The translations under genes and the position numbers were made by a program. 24,870 nucleotides of DNA from a virus: IMG/VR virus record IMGVR_UViG_3300034019_000940, positions 1 to 24,870 of that record; one strand, written 5' to 3'. The notes beneath the pieces are model-generated. The model made no database searches and was not told the origin of the DNA. It saw only the letters and a program-made list of their open reading frames with translations. Shown piece by piece: positions 8,253 through 14,048 of this stretch; within the stretch, counting starts at the first letter, position 1; each line of letters begins with the position of its first letter.

Positions 8253-9065
8253 ATGCCGATACCAAAACCGAAAGAAGGAGAATTAGAACAGGATTACATT
8301 TCAAGATGTGCGAGAGCAATCTCAGATGAATTTCCTGATAATGCACAGAGAGTTGCGGTATGTTATTCTAAATTAAGAGAGAAAATGTCCAAAGAAGATT
8401 TGTTTGTTCTACAACCAAAAAAGAACGAGAACAGGGGAAACTATTTATCTCGTTGTTCAAAGAACGGAAAGATGAGAAGTCAGTTCCCAAACATGAAAGA
8501 GAGGATGGGATACTGTTTGAATTCGTTCAACAGTTATTATAAATATTGGGCACGACTCGAAGAATTTGGAGACATTCCAAAGGACTCCGCACTCGGTATG
8601 TGTATCACTAAAAAGAAAGCACAAGGTATTGATTACAAACAAGCGTACAAAGAATGTGCGTCAAAGGTTATTGTTCCCTCAGGTCCAATAGTATTGGCAG
8701 AGGACCTCAACATATATGGTGTTAGACCTAAACACTTTGATATCTGCCCTGTTGCGGTCGAACTATTCAAACACTTCATCGATATGGGACTGGATGAAGA
8801 AACAATTGGTATGGTTCGTTCCGCAGCACTTGTTGCAGACAGAGTGTTTGAAATTGAAAAACAAGTTATCGAAAACGAATCGGTGAGTGAAGATGAAATG
8901 GTGGAAGCAATATCACTTGTGGAAGATTTCAAGGACATCATTCACGAAGTGGATGAGGAAACAGGAATGGTTCACGATGTATCATTTATGGATGGTCACA
9001 TCGAAAAAATTAAATCATACATAGAAATGGAAGATGATTTAATTGTTGAACCTGTTGAATATTGA
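8253..9065 (+). CDS. Protein with three Cys-x(17-19)-Cys modules, head-associated
   Basis: The 270-residue protein starts MPIPKPKEGELEQDYISRC. A 'fi.RC....EFPD..QR.AvCys' pattern is common at the N-terminus of phage head proteins and proteases. Here it appears three times with decreasing similarity: C19/C37, C68/C88 and C117/C135, each pair separated by 17-19 residues. The C-terminal half (from ~145) is acidic and helical (LDEETIGMVRSAALVADRVFEIEKQ, then EDFKDIIHEVDEETGMVH). The gene lies 21 bp after the connector gene. The Cys pairs may bind metal or form small helical hairpins; no enzyme motif is visible. A head or neck role is inferred from neighbours. Confidence 0.6.
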   Translation: MPIPKPKEGELEQDYISRCARAISDEFPDNAQRVAVCYSKLREKMSKEDLFVLQPKKNENRGNYLSRCSKNGKMRSQFPNMKERMGYCLNSFNSYYKYWARLEEFGDIPKDSALGMCITKKKAQGIDYKQAYKECASKVIVPSGPIVLAEDLNIYGVRPKHFDICPVAVELFKHFIDMGLDEETIGMVRSAALVADRVFEIEKQVIENESVSEDEMVEAISLVEDFKDIIHEVDEETGMVHDVSFMDGHIEKIKSYIEMEDDLIVEPVEY

Positions 9066-9097
9066 ATAAATTAAATTAAATAAAAACATAAAAAAAT

Positions 9098-9577
9098 ATG
9101 GCGAATCTATTCACAATAAGTATGAAGAGCGGTGTTGATACAACAATAACAAGTATATCATCAGCACCAAACCAATCAACTACTTTTACAATAACGGGTG
9201 GAACATTTCCACTTGGTGCGGGAAGTCCCGATATTACAGGAACATATACAACAATAAATGATGGTACTGGTTCTCAAACAGGAACTGTATTTATGTTTCT
9301 TGTTCAAGGTTCTGCTCACATAGATTATTTTGTAGGTGGGTCAAAAGTGTTTGATGGTGATTTTGGTAGTGGATTTGCTGAAATCCCTGGACCAATAGCG
9401 ACAAATCAAGATTTAGTTTTTAATATCTATAATATTGTTGAACCAACACCAACTCCGAGTGTAACACCTACCAATACAGGAACACCAACAAACACACCTA
9501 CCAATACAGGAACACCAACAAACACACCTACCAATACAGGAACACCAACAAACACACCTACCCCATCAAGACCTTAA
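9098..9577 (+). CDS. Small virion protein with beta domain and Pro/Thr tail
   Basis: The 159-residue product has a beta-rich N-terminal domain (~1-112; SGVDTTITSISS, FTITGGTFPLG, GSAHIDYFVGG) and a Pro/Thr/Asn tail (~113-159) built on a 10-residue PTNTGTPTNT unit. The tail resembles the stalks of the proteins at 4359 and 20300, but no terminal binding domain follows, so it may be a truncated fibre or a decoration protein. It is preceded by AAAAAAATATG, the same leader as the fibre-like gene at 22631. A 14-bp inverted repeat and a terminator follow within 160 bp, so this is the last gene of the virion block. I do not recognise the N-terminal fold. Confidence 0.6.
   Translation: MANLFTISMKSGVDTTITSISSAPNQSTTFTITGGTFPLGAGSPDITGTYTTINDGTGSQTGTVFMFLVQGSAHIDYFVGGSKVFDGDFGSGFAEIPGPIATNQDLVFNIYNIVEPTPTPSVTPTNTGTPTNTPTNTGTPTNTPTNTGTPTNTPTPSRP
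9465..9562 (+). repeat. 30-bp perfect tandem repeat
   Basis: Three identical 30-bp copies start at 9465, 9495 and 9525, followed by a partial copy. They encode a 10-residue Pro/Thr unit in frame, so copy-number change would alter tail length without breaking the gene. Identity at DNA level suggests recent expansion. Confidence 0.9.
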
Positions 9578-9615
9578 TTTTCATAAAAATAATTGATTTA
9601 CCAAGATACAATAAT

Positions 9616-9684
9616 ATATTTATAAGTGAGGTGAGTTTGCAGGTTTATCCCATTTAACATCTTTTTTTTTCTCACCTCACTTAT
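9616..9684 (+). ncRNA. Candidate structured RNA: ATATTTAT element plus 14-bp inverted repeat
   Basis: ATAAGTGAGGTGAG (9622-9635) is the exact reverse complement of CTCACCTCACTTAT (9671-9684), separated by a 35-nt loop that ends in ten T. The octamer ATATTTAT overlaps the left arm at 9616-9623, and no gene starts after it. It could be a small RNA, a processing site, a protein-binding palindrome or the first half of a double terminator. No coding potential is apparent. Confidence 0.35.
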
Positions 9685-9704
9685 TTATTTTTATCCATTA
9701 TAAC

Positions 9705-9737
9705 GGGACTTTCTTTTTAGGAAGTCCCTTTTTTTTT
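9705..9737 (+). terminator. Rho-independent terminator ending the virion block
   Basis: GGGACTTTC (9705-9713) pairs with GGAAGTCCC (9720-9728), including one G-T pair, around a 6-nt loop, followed by nine T (9729-9737). The 221-bp gene-free stretch 9578-9798 holds this terminator, the 14-bp inverted repeat upstream of it, and the promoter of the next gene. Confidence 0.85.
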
Positions 9738-9747
9738 GTATCTTTAC

Positions 9748-9778
9748 TTGATACTATACTCTACTTCACCTATCTTTG
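9748..9778 (+). promoter_or_regulatory. Bacteroidota-type promoter
   Basis: TTG at 9748-9750, a 20-nt spacer and TATCTTTG at 9771-9778 match the sigma-ABfr consensus TTG-N19-TAnnTTTG. The ATG at 9799 is 20 nt past the -7 box. It opens the small-gene region. Confidence 0.75.
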
Positions 9779-9798
9779 TAGTATAAAAAAAACACATT

Positions 9799-9966
9799 AT
9801 GGGACAAACAAAAAAACTATTGGACACTATCTTCGAATTGGACTTCGATGATACATCTTATCCTGATGACTTGGATATGGATTATGAGATTTGGTTAGAA
9901 GAAAAAAAAGAAGCTGAAAGAGCAGCATACGAACAACATTTATGTGACCTTTATAAAAACTATTAA
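9799..9966 (+). CDS. Small acidic hypothetical protein (55 aa)
   Basis: This short frame runs from ATG 9799 to TAA 9964-9966. The product begins MGQTKKLLDTIFELDFDD and is rich in Asp, Glu and Tyr, with a charged helical second half (LEEKKEAERAAYEQ). A consensus promoter lies directly upstream and the next start (9968) follows the stop by one base, so it is probably the first gene of a short operon. Its function is unknown. Acidic early phage proteins sometimes inhibit host nucleic-acid enzymes, but nothing in this sequence shows that. Confidence 0.6.
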   Translation: MGQTKKLLDTIFELDFDDTSYPDDLDMDYEIWLEEKKEAERAAYEQHLCDLYKNY

Positions 9967-9967
9967 A

Positions 9968-10213
9968 ATGAGTAACACACAAATCCTGAGGGACTATTCT
10001 TCAATAGTCATAGCGAGACAAGCAGCACTAAAAGCAACACAATCCCTTATTGAATCACATCAGTTAAAGATTTCTATGAAACAGTATGTAAGAATCTTCG
10101 ATAGGTTCTATTCTTTCATAGAGACAGGAGATAGAACTTGGATTGATAAGATGGATGAATACTTCAAGTTAGCGGATGATGAAAACTTTAATAAAATTTT
10201 TCCAAACGAATAA
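9968..10213 (+). CDS. Small hypothetical protein (81 aa)
   Basis: I chose ATG 9968, one base after the stop of the preceding gene; an upstream in-frame ATG at 9944 lies inside that gene. The product begins MSNTQILRDYSSIVIARQAA and is helical with no membrane segment or enzyme motif. I recall small proteins of similar form (an 'ILrDY.sIviARqAa' start, then a central lysine-rich 'isMKqyv.i' helix) in Bacteroidota phages, always of unknown function. It lies 10 bp before the ATPase gene and is probably co-transcribed with it. Confidence 0.65.
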   Translation: MSNTQILRDYSSIVIARQAALKATQSLIESHQLKISMKQYVRIFDRFYSFIETGDRTWIDKMDEYFKLADDENFNKIFPNE

Positions 10214-10223
10214 ATAATTTACT

Positions 10224-10904
10224 ATGAAATTTGAAATTGTAAAAGAACACGAATATCAGAAGACCGAGAGAGTAGGTCAGATTATCAAGTATTTTGATTT
10301 ACAGGGTGATAAAATCGTTGAGAGTTTTATCGGTGATATTGACTTAGATTTCGATTGGAATGTAGGTCTCATTGTCGGTGACTCAGGAACAGGAAAAACA
10401 ACAATCGCAAAACAATTATTCGGTGATGATATTGTTTCTGATTTGTCTTTTTCTGAGAACTCTGTTATTGATGATTTCCCAAAGAATAAAACTATTGATG
10501 AGATAATTCAAACTCTCATATCAGTTGGTTTTTCTTCACCACCAAGTTGGTTGAAACCATATTCAGTTTTATCTATGGGTGAGAAAATGAGAGTAGATTT
10601 ATGTTATTCTTTATTGATGGATAAAGACCTTATTGTTTATGATGAATTTACTTCTGTTGTTGACCGTGTTACCGCAAAGTATGGTTCTGAATTATTCTCC
10701 AATAAGGTTAGAAAACTCGGAAAGAAATTTGTTGGTATATCTTGCCATCAGGATATAGTAGAATCTATGAATCCCGATTGGATATTCGATACAAATAAAA
10801 TGGAATTTGTTATCCCTCAAAAAAAAAAGTCCAACACAGAATTGAAATCTATAAGTCAACTTATAAAGGACTCTGGAATATTTTTGGAAAGTATCACTAT
10901 CTAA
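10224..10904 (+). CDS. ABC-type ATPase domain protein (zero-frame product)
   Basis: The 226-residue product has the complete ABC ATPase motif set: Walker A GDSGTGKTT (52-60), signature LSMGEKMR (116-123), Walker B LIVYDEF (136-142, with E141 as likely catalytic base), a D-loop (SVVDR) and the H-loop histidine H175 in SCHQD. There are no membrane segments, so it is a soluble ATPase rather than a transporter subunit. In phages I recall this ATPase is fused to a C-terminal GNAT domain. Here the frame carries A AAA AAG at 10823-10829, after which the zero frame gives 24 poorly conserved residues, while the -1 frame continues into the GNAT domain. A fused product would have 362 residues. The substrate is unknown. 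Confidence 0.85.
   Translation: MKFEIVKEHEYQKTERVGQIIKYFDLQGDKIVESFIGDIDLDFDWNVGLIVGDSGTGKTTIAKQLFGDDIVSDLSFSENSVIDDFPKNKTIDEIIQTLISVGFSSPPSWLKPYSVLSMGEKMRVDLCYSLLMDKDLIVYDEFTSVVDRVTAKYGSELFSNKVRKLGKKFVGISCHQDIVESMNPDWIFDTNKMEFVIPQKKKSNTELKSISQLIKDSGIFLESITI
10823..10829 (+). other. Candidate -1 ribosomal frameshift site A AAA AAG
   Basis: The heptamer is in the correct phase of the ATPase frame (codons AAA, AAG at 10824-10829) at the end of a ten-A run (10819-10828). It is identical to the E. coli dnaX slippery sequence. A -1 slip joins the ATPase to the GNAT frame, which is open from here to 11311. A weak 6-bp stem (10850-10855 with 10860-10865) lies about 20 nt downstream, further than usual for a stimulator. 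Polymerase slippage or a miscounted homopolymer could give the same result. Confidence 0.6.
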
Positions 10905-10939
10905 GTCATAGGATTAATAACTCATCTGAAAAATTCGTT

Positions 10940-11311
10940 ATGTTCATTGACGGTCATCTTTGTGGTTTCAATGCGTGTTTGAACTTCCCACATCCTACCG
11001 TTAAGAATATGAGAAAGGAACATAGATTGGTTATTCTTCCACAATTTCAAGGACTTGGTCTTGGTTCAATTCTATCTGAGTTCTGTGGTAAATATTATAC
11101 CAATAAGGGATTAAGATTCAGAGGTACAACAACTCATCCATCTCTTATTTATAGAAGGTCTAAAAATCCTAATTGGACCTTTATATCCAAGAAAGAGAAT
11201 AAGGATTCTTATGAAAAAGATTTGATTAAAACAAGATGGTTTGCAGGTTATAGAACAACTTATACCTTCGAATACATTCCAAAAAAAGAAGAAAATGGAC
11301 AGGAAATATGA
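10940..11311 (+). CDS. GNAT acetyltransferase domain, probably expressed as a -1 frameshift extension of the ATPase
   Basis: From ATG 10940 the frame gives 123 residues with a GNAT core: LVILPQFQGLGLGSILSEF contains the acetyl-CoA-binding Q-x-x-G-x-G loop. The same frame is open upstream to the A-run at 10819-10828 and there encodes HRIEIYKS...LWNIFGKYHYL, which looks like the missing first strand and helix of the domain. A free-standing start at 10940 would therefore lack the N-terminal part of the fold. This argues for synthesis as a fusion with the ATPase. The acetyl acceptor is not predictable from sequence. The next gene overlaps its 3' end by 17 nt. Confidence 0.75.
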   Translation: MFIDGHLCGFNACLNFPHPTVKNMRKEHRLVILPQFQGLGLGSILSEFCGKYYTNKGLRFRGTTTHPSLIYRRSKNPNWTFISKKENKDSYEKDLIKTRWFAGYRTTYTFEYIPKKEENGQEI

Positions 11312-11567
11312 AATAGTAATAACCTTTATTTTACCTAATCAACAAGAGATTTATGTTATTTGGGATATAGAGTTATTTTTCAATCTTGTGAATAAAGATA
11401 CATTCCGAGAATTTTTATTGGATGGTGAGAAGACAGGTATCGGAGTCAATCCAATATCTGTTTCTTGTGACCTGTATATCAATCCAAAGATTCAAACATT
11501 GGATACACCAATGGGTCAAGAAATGATTCTGATTGGAAAAAAAATATTTCATGTTGTTTCACTATAA
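11295..11567 (+). CDS. Small hypothetical protein (90 aa)
   Basis: The start chosen is ATG 11295, overlapping the GNAT frame by 17 nt; an earlier in-frame ATG at 11241 would lie deep inside that gene. The product begins MDRKYEIVITFILPNQQEIY and alternates short beta-like strands (VIWDIELFFNLV, GVNPISVSCDLYI, MILIGKKIFHVV). It has no recognisable motif, signal peptide or membrane segment. Overlap suggests translational coupling to the ATPase-GNAT gene and possibly a shared role. The stop is followed by the promoter of the next gene without a clear terminator. Confidence 0.6.
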   Translation: MDRKYEIVITFILPNQQEIYVIWDIELFFNLVNKDTFREFLLDGEKTGIGVNPISVSCDLYINPKIQTLDTPMGQEMILIGKKIFHVVSL

Positions 11568-11572
11568 TTTAT

Positions 11573-11580
11573 TATCTTTG
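11573..11580 (+). promoter_or_regulatory. Bacteroidota-type -7 box TATCTTTG
   Basis: TATCTTTG lies 13 nt before ATG 11594. The nearest TTG upstream is spaced 16 nt, shorter than the usual 19-20, so the -33 element is weak. Confidence 0.55.
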
Positions 11581-11593
11581 TAAAAACAAACAA

Positions 11594-11800
11594 ATGGCAA
11601 ACTACAACGACCAAAACACACTCGAAAATCTACAATCCCATGATGTCCTAAAAACAGCATTCATATCAATTCCTGTCTATTATTCTTTGGACGAATATGG
11701 ACAAATCCACCTATGGAGTGATGTGATTGAAGAAGAGTTCCAACGAACTGTATACGGAATCGAGACCCTCGTAGATGAGTACAATGAAAACCTGAAATAA
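11594..11800 (+). CDS. Small hypothetical protein (68 aa)
   Basis: The product begins MANYNDQNTLENLQSHDVLK and contains a compact core, FISIPVYYSLDEYGQIHLWSD, followed by an acidic helical end. It has its own -7 box upstream and a strong terminator that overlaps its stop codon, so it forms a single-gene transcription unit. The function is unknown and no family is recognised. The presence of a dedicated promoter and terminator supports that it is a real gene despite its size. Confidence 0.65.
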   Translation: MANYNDQNTLENLQSHDVLKTAFISIPVYYSLDEYGQIHLWSDVIEEEFQRTVYGIETLVDEYNENLK

Positions 11801-11816
11801 TTCAGGTTTTTTTTTT
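11787..11816 (+). terminator. Rho-independent terminator
   Basis: AAAACCTGAA (11787-11796) pairs perfectly with TTCAGGTTTT (11801-11810) around ATAA, followed by T to 11816. The stop codon of the preceding gene lies in the loop, and the final TTG at 11815-11817 is also the -33 element of the next promoter. Confidence 0.9.
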
Positions 11817-11844
11817 GTGGGTATGAGAAATAGTTGTATCTTCG
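11815..11844 (+). promoter_or_regulatory. Bacteroidota-type promoter
   Basis: TTG (11815-11817), 19-nt spacer, TATCTTCG (11837-11844). The -33 element shares bases with the T-tract of the terminator just upstream. ATG 11867 follows by 22 nt. Confidence 0.75.
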
Positions 11845-11866
11845 TTTCTCTAAAACATCAAGAACT

Positions 11867-12115
11867 ATGACCAATTTACAATTATTAGATTTCGTATCAA
11901 GAATATCTGTTTGGATTAACGATGAAGTTGATTCCGTATCAAACACAACGGTTTCATGGATTAACAACAAGGGGGAATTTTATTTGGACTTGGAAACCAA
12001 CCATTTTCAATTTGTTGACTCTAAGTTGGACTCTAAGACCTACTTCGCGATTCTCGCCCTGTGTGCGTCTGTTGATGTAACCACAGGAGATTATTTCAAC
12101 GAAAAGAAAAAATAA
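11867..12115 (+). CDS. Small hypothetical protein (82 aa), paralogue of the gene at 13620
   Basis: I chose ATG 11867 because it follows a promoter at the usual distance; an in-frame ATG at 11834 overlaps the -7 box and cannot be in the transcript. The product begins MTNLQLLDFVSRISVWINDE. Its length and pattern match the protein at 13620: a shared SRIS near the start, a middle LDLETNHFQFVD / LDFDTKELGFVD, a DSKTYFAILALC / DDKTYYSLVGVA segment, and a final TT-x-DYF. The pair is likely a duplication. The function is unknown; a small alpha/beta fold is plausible. Confidence 0.7.
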   Translation: MTNLQLLDFVSRISVWINDEVDSVSNTTVSWINNKGEFYLDLETNHFQFVDSKLDSKTYFAILALCASVDVTTGDYFNEKKK

Positions 12116-12117
12116 TT

Positions 12118-12147
12118 TTGGTAGTATCAATCAATTCCTTAACTTTG
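12118..12147 (+). promoter_or_regulatory. Bacteroidota-type promoter (full consensus)
   Basis: TTG (12118-12120), 19-nt spacer, TAACTTTG (12140-12147), an exact match to TTG-N19-TAnnTTTG. ATG 12162 is 14 nt downstream of the box. Confidence 0.8.
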
Positions 12148-12161
12148 TAAAAAACAACACT

Positions 12162-12335
12162 ATGACTGGTTCAAAACTTCAAGTACCTCTTACACAAAGA
12201 GAAATCGAAATTATCCAAGAATGGATTACATATCTTCGTGATGTCGACCTCAAAAGAGGTTGGTCAGAAGAAGAAAATGACCTCGCAGACAGATTCAATG
12301 AGTCACACAGATTTATCGTAGAACTTAATTCCTAA
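12162..12335 (+). CDS. Small hypothetical protein (57 aa)
   Basis: The short frame runs from ATG 12162 to TAA 12333-12335. The product begins MTGSKLQVPLTQREIEIIQE and appears wholly helical (ITYLRDVDLKRGWSEEENDLADRF), with balanced charge. It has a full-consensus promoter immediately upstream, which supports a real gene. The next gene starts 19 bp later without a promoter of its own and is probably co-transcribed. No family is recognised. Confidence 0.65.
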   Translation: MTGSKLQVPLTQREIEIIQEWITYLRDVDLKRGWSEEENDLADRFNESHRFIVELNS

Positions 12336-12354
12336 TCATCAAAATCAATAAACA

Positions 12355-12672
12355 ATGAAAACATTAAATGAACTTTGGTCAGAAGTAGTTAATCATCCTG
12401 ATTTCGTGGATGGTAGAATATGGGGTGTAAATGATGTTGTAACCCACATAGAATCAGATGTAGAGGATTATTTGTCTGAATATGATATGGAATACACTGA
12501 GGAATCTCTAACAGAACTTTCAAACAGAATCATAAGATTATGTAAACACGACTTTGCGAAAATCATCGAGCGTTGGGAAAGTTCTTGTTATGAGTATGAA
12601 GTTTGGTCAGGACAAGAAATTTTGGAAAACTATTTCTCCAAAGAAATGAATTTATCTGAAACTATTTCCTAA
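12355..12672 (+). CDS. Hypothetical acidic protein (105 aa)
   Basis: The product begins MKTLNELWSEVVNHPDFVDG and is acidic with several helices (HIESDVEDYLSEYDMEYTEE, LTELSNRIIRLCKHDFAKII). It contains a VWSGQEILENYF segment near the end. No signal peptide, membrane segment or catalytic motif is visible. The leader before its ATG (CCTAATCATCAAAATCAAT) resembles the repeated leaders nearby but lacks the -7 box, so it probably shares the transcript of the 12162 gene. Its stop codon TAA forms the first three bases of the next -7 box. Confidence 0.65.
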   Translation: MKTLNELWSEVVNHPDFVDGRIWGVNDVVTHIESDVEDYLSEYDMEYTEESLTELSNRIIRLCKHDFAKIIERWESSCYEYEVWSGQEILENYFSKEMNLSETIS

Positions 12673-12677
12673 CTTCG
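12670..12677 (+). promoter_or_regulatory. Bacteroidota-type -7 box TAACTTCG
   Basis: TAACTTCG overlaps the stop codon of the preceding gene. It is followed by GTGTAAAATCA, a leader shared with the promoters at 13269 and 13595. No TTG is found at 19-20 nt, so the -33 element is poor. ATG 12694 follows by 16 nt. Confidence 0.6.
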
Positions 12678-12693
12678 TGTAAAATCAATCACA

Positions 12694-13263
12694 ATGGAGA
12701 CATCAAGAGGAATAGTAAAAAATTTAGACAATTTTAAGGGTATTGAACCACTTATCGGTTGGAATACTTGTTTGTATCGTGCTCAGTTTATGGAGAAGGC
12801 GTATAACTTCACAGCGGAATGTGGAACAGTTCTCTATTGGTCAAATTCTGCTAAATCGTGGAATTGGGGTTACGATTTCCATTACTGGTTAATCGATGAA
12901 AATGGTGACCTATATGACTCTCACTATGCTTTAACTAATGTAAGTGAAATGTCTCCACATAGTTGGAAGTTCAGAGCCCCCAAGACATTCAAATATCTCC
13001 TGATAAATTGTAATGATTTTAATGTGGGTGGTGATTACGACAAACTTAAAATCAAGGATATTGAGAAATGGGCAACCAAATACATTTCAAAATCAAAGTA
13101 TGATATGATTTATGTGTATGGTGTGGGACAATTGAATGGACAGGTTGCCAGAGAAGAAGAACTTTATGACCATTTGTATAATAACTTTAACGACATAAGG
13201 TCTACCACAATGTTGGACACAGTTCAAAGACAAATAAAATTAATTTTGGAAGAATCGAACTAA
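12694..13263 (+). CDS. Hypothetical protein (189 aa), possible Cys-His-Asp hydrolase fold
   Basis: This is one of the largest unknown products of the small-gene region. It begins METSRGIVKNLDNFKGIEPL. A Cys at the head of a helix (C26 in WNTCLYRAQFMEKA) is followed by FHYWLIDENGDLYD (H63, D75). A Cys-helix, then His on a strand, then Asp after a turn is reminiscent of papain/NlpC/transglutaminase-type folds, but the residues around the Cys are not diagnostic. The C-terminal third is helical and basic-acidic mixed. It has its own promoter on each side and is monocistronic. The hydrolase idea is a weak inference; 'hypothetical' is the safe name. Confidence 0.65.
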   Translation: METSRGIVKNLDNFKGIEPLIGWNTCLYRAQFMEKAYNFTAECGTVLYWSNSAKSWNWGYDFHYWLIDENGDLYDSHYALTNVSEMSPHSWKFRAPKTFKYLLINCNDFNVGGDYDKLKIKDIEKWATKYISKSKYDMIYVYGVGQLNGQVAREEELYDHLYNNFNDIRSTTMLDTVQRQIKLILEESN

Positions 13264-13276
13264 TCCCCTAACTTCG
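13246..13276 (+). promoter_or_regulatory. Bacteroidota-type promoter
   Basis: TTG (13246-13248), 20-nt spacer, TAACTTCG (13269-13276), then GTGTAAAATCAT before ATG 13293. The -33 element lies within the end of the preceding gene. Confidence 0.75.
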
Positions 13277-13292
13277 TGTAAAATCATCAATT

Positions 13293-13607
13293 ATGAAACT
13301 ATCATCAGACACAAGAATCAACGCTGTTATGTTATGTGAAATCGGTAAAAACGAAGTTCTTTATTCGAGAGACCTCAACATAACCCTCACGGAATTTTTA
13401 CAACAATCAATCCCACACTATTTGGGTAATCCTACGGATGTTCCAAATCCATCCAAATTGTTGGATATGGATTTTATACAAGGAAGTGTTTGTACTAATT
13501 CATATGGTCATAAATTCACAATTTTAACCTTCAAGAATAAAAATATTTCTTGTGTTATTAATAAATTAGATTTGGTTGGTAAAGTAGAATTCCCTAACTT
13601 CGTGTAA
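13293..13607 (+). CDS. Hypothetical protein (104 aa)
   Basis: The product begins MKLSSDTRINAVMLCEIGKN. A hydrophobic-polar pattern of strands (FTILTFKNKNISCVINKLDL) and one helix (LTEFLQQSIPHYL) suggests a small globular alpha/beta protein. It has its own promoter, and its C-terminal codons overlap the next promoter: the last residues PNFV are encoded by the -7 box region. That overlap suggests the promoter sequence has been retained or acquired at the cost of the coding end. No family is recognised. Confidence 0.65.
   Translation: MKLSSDTRINAVMLCEIGKNEVLYSRDLNITLTEFLQQSIPHYLGNPTDVPNPSKLLDMDFIQGSVCTNSYGHKFTILTFKNKNISCVINKLDLVGKVEFPNFV
13572..13602 (+). promoter_or_regulatory. Bacteroidota-type promoter inside a gene end
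   Basis: TTG (13572-13574), 20-nt spacer, TAACTTCG (13595-13602), all within the 3' end of the 13293 gene. ATG 13620 follows by 17 nt. Confidence 0.75.
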
Positions 13608-13619
13608 AATTAAGAAACA

Positions 13620-13877
13620 ATGGAAAACAAATTAGATGTATGGATGATTTCAAGAATCTCCGCTTTCACAGGATTCAGTGTTGGTTCAACACAAGGTAAT
13701 TTGGTTGTATGGTATTTGAATGATGGTAAACATCATTATGAAATCCGTCTTGATTTCGATACTAAGGAGTTAGGTTTTGTGGATTGGGTTGGGGATGATA
13801 AGACCTATTACTCATTGGTTGGGGTTGCGATGATGGCAGAATTTACAACAGAAGATTATTTCACAGATAAAAACTAA
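13620..13877 (+). CDS. Small hypothetical protein (85 aa), paralogue of the gene at 11867
   Basis: The product begins MENKLDVWMISRISAFTGFS. It aligns along its length with the protein at 11867: SRIS near the start, VVWYLNDG / VSWINNKG, LDFDTKELGFVD, DDKTYY and a closing TTEDYF. Identity looks moderate, so the duplication is old or diverged quickly. It has its own promoter and is followed after 5 bp by a 50-residue gene. The function is unknown. Confidence 0.7.
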   Translation: MENKLDVWMISRISAFTGFSVGSTQGNLVVWYLNDGKHHYEIRLDFDTKELGFVDWVGDDKTYYSLVGVAMMAEFTTEDYFTDKN

Positions 13878-13882
13878 TAAGA

Positions 13883-14035
13883 ATGAAAACACTACTCGTT
13901 AGTTCAGAAGACACCTGCGTTTGGACATTAGCACAAATCCTCAATGAAGAACAGATTTCTGGTTTGTTATGGTCTCTTATGGCTCAGGGAAAATTAAAAA
14001 AAGAATACCAAGAATTTTTTGCCGAATCAGAATAA
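13883..14035 (+). CDS. Small hypothetical protein (50 aa)
   Basis: The short frame runs from ATG 13883 to TAA 14033-14035, 5 bp after the previous stop. The product begins MKTLLVSSEDTCVWTLAQIL and continues as a helical segment (EEQISGLLWSLMAQGKLKKE). It is too short to classify. Tight spacing after the 13620 gene and a promoter directly after it (the -33 TTG lies inside its last codons) make it a plausible second gene of a two-gene unit. Confidence 0.55.
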   Translation: MKTLLVSSEDTCVWTLAQILNEEQISGLLWSLMAQGKLKKEYQEFFAESE

Positions 14036-14048
14036 TTTCCTAACTTCG
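14019..14048 (+). promoter_or_regulatory. Bacteroidota-type promoter
   Basis: TTG (14019-14021), 19-nt spacer, TAACTTCG (14041-14048), then GTATAAAATCAAGAAACA before ATG 14066. The leader is almost identical to that of the 13620 gene. Confidence 0.78.
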
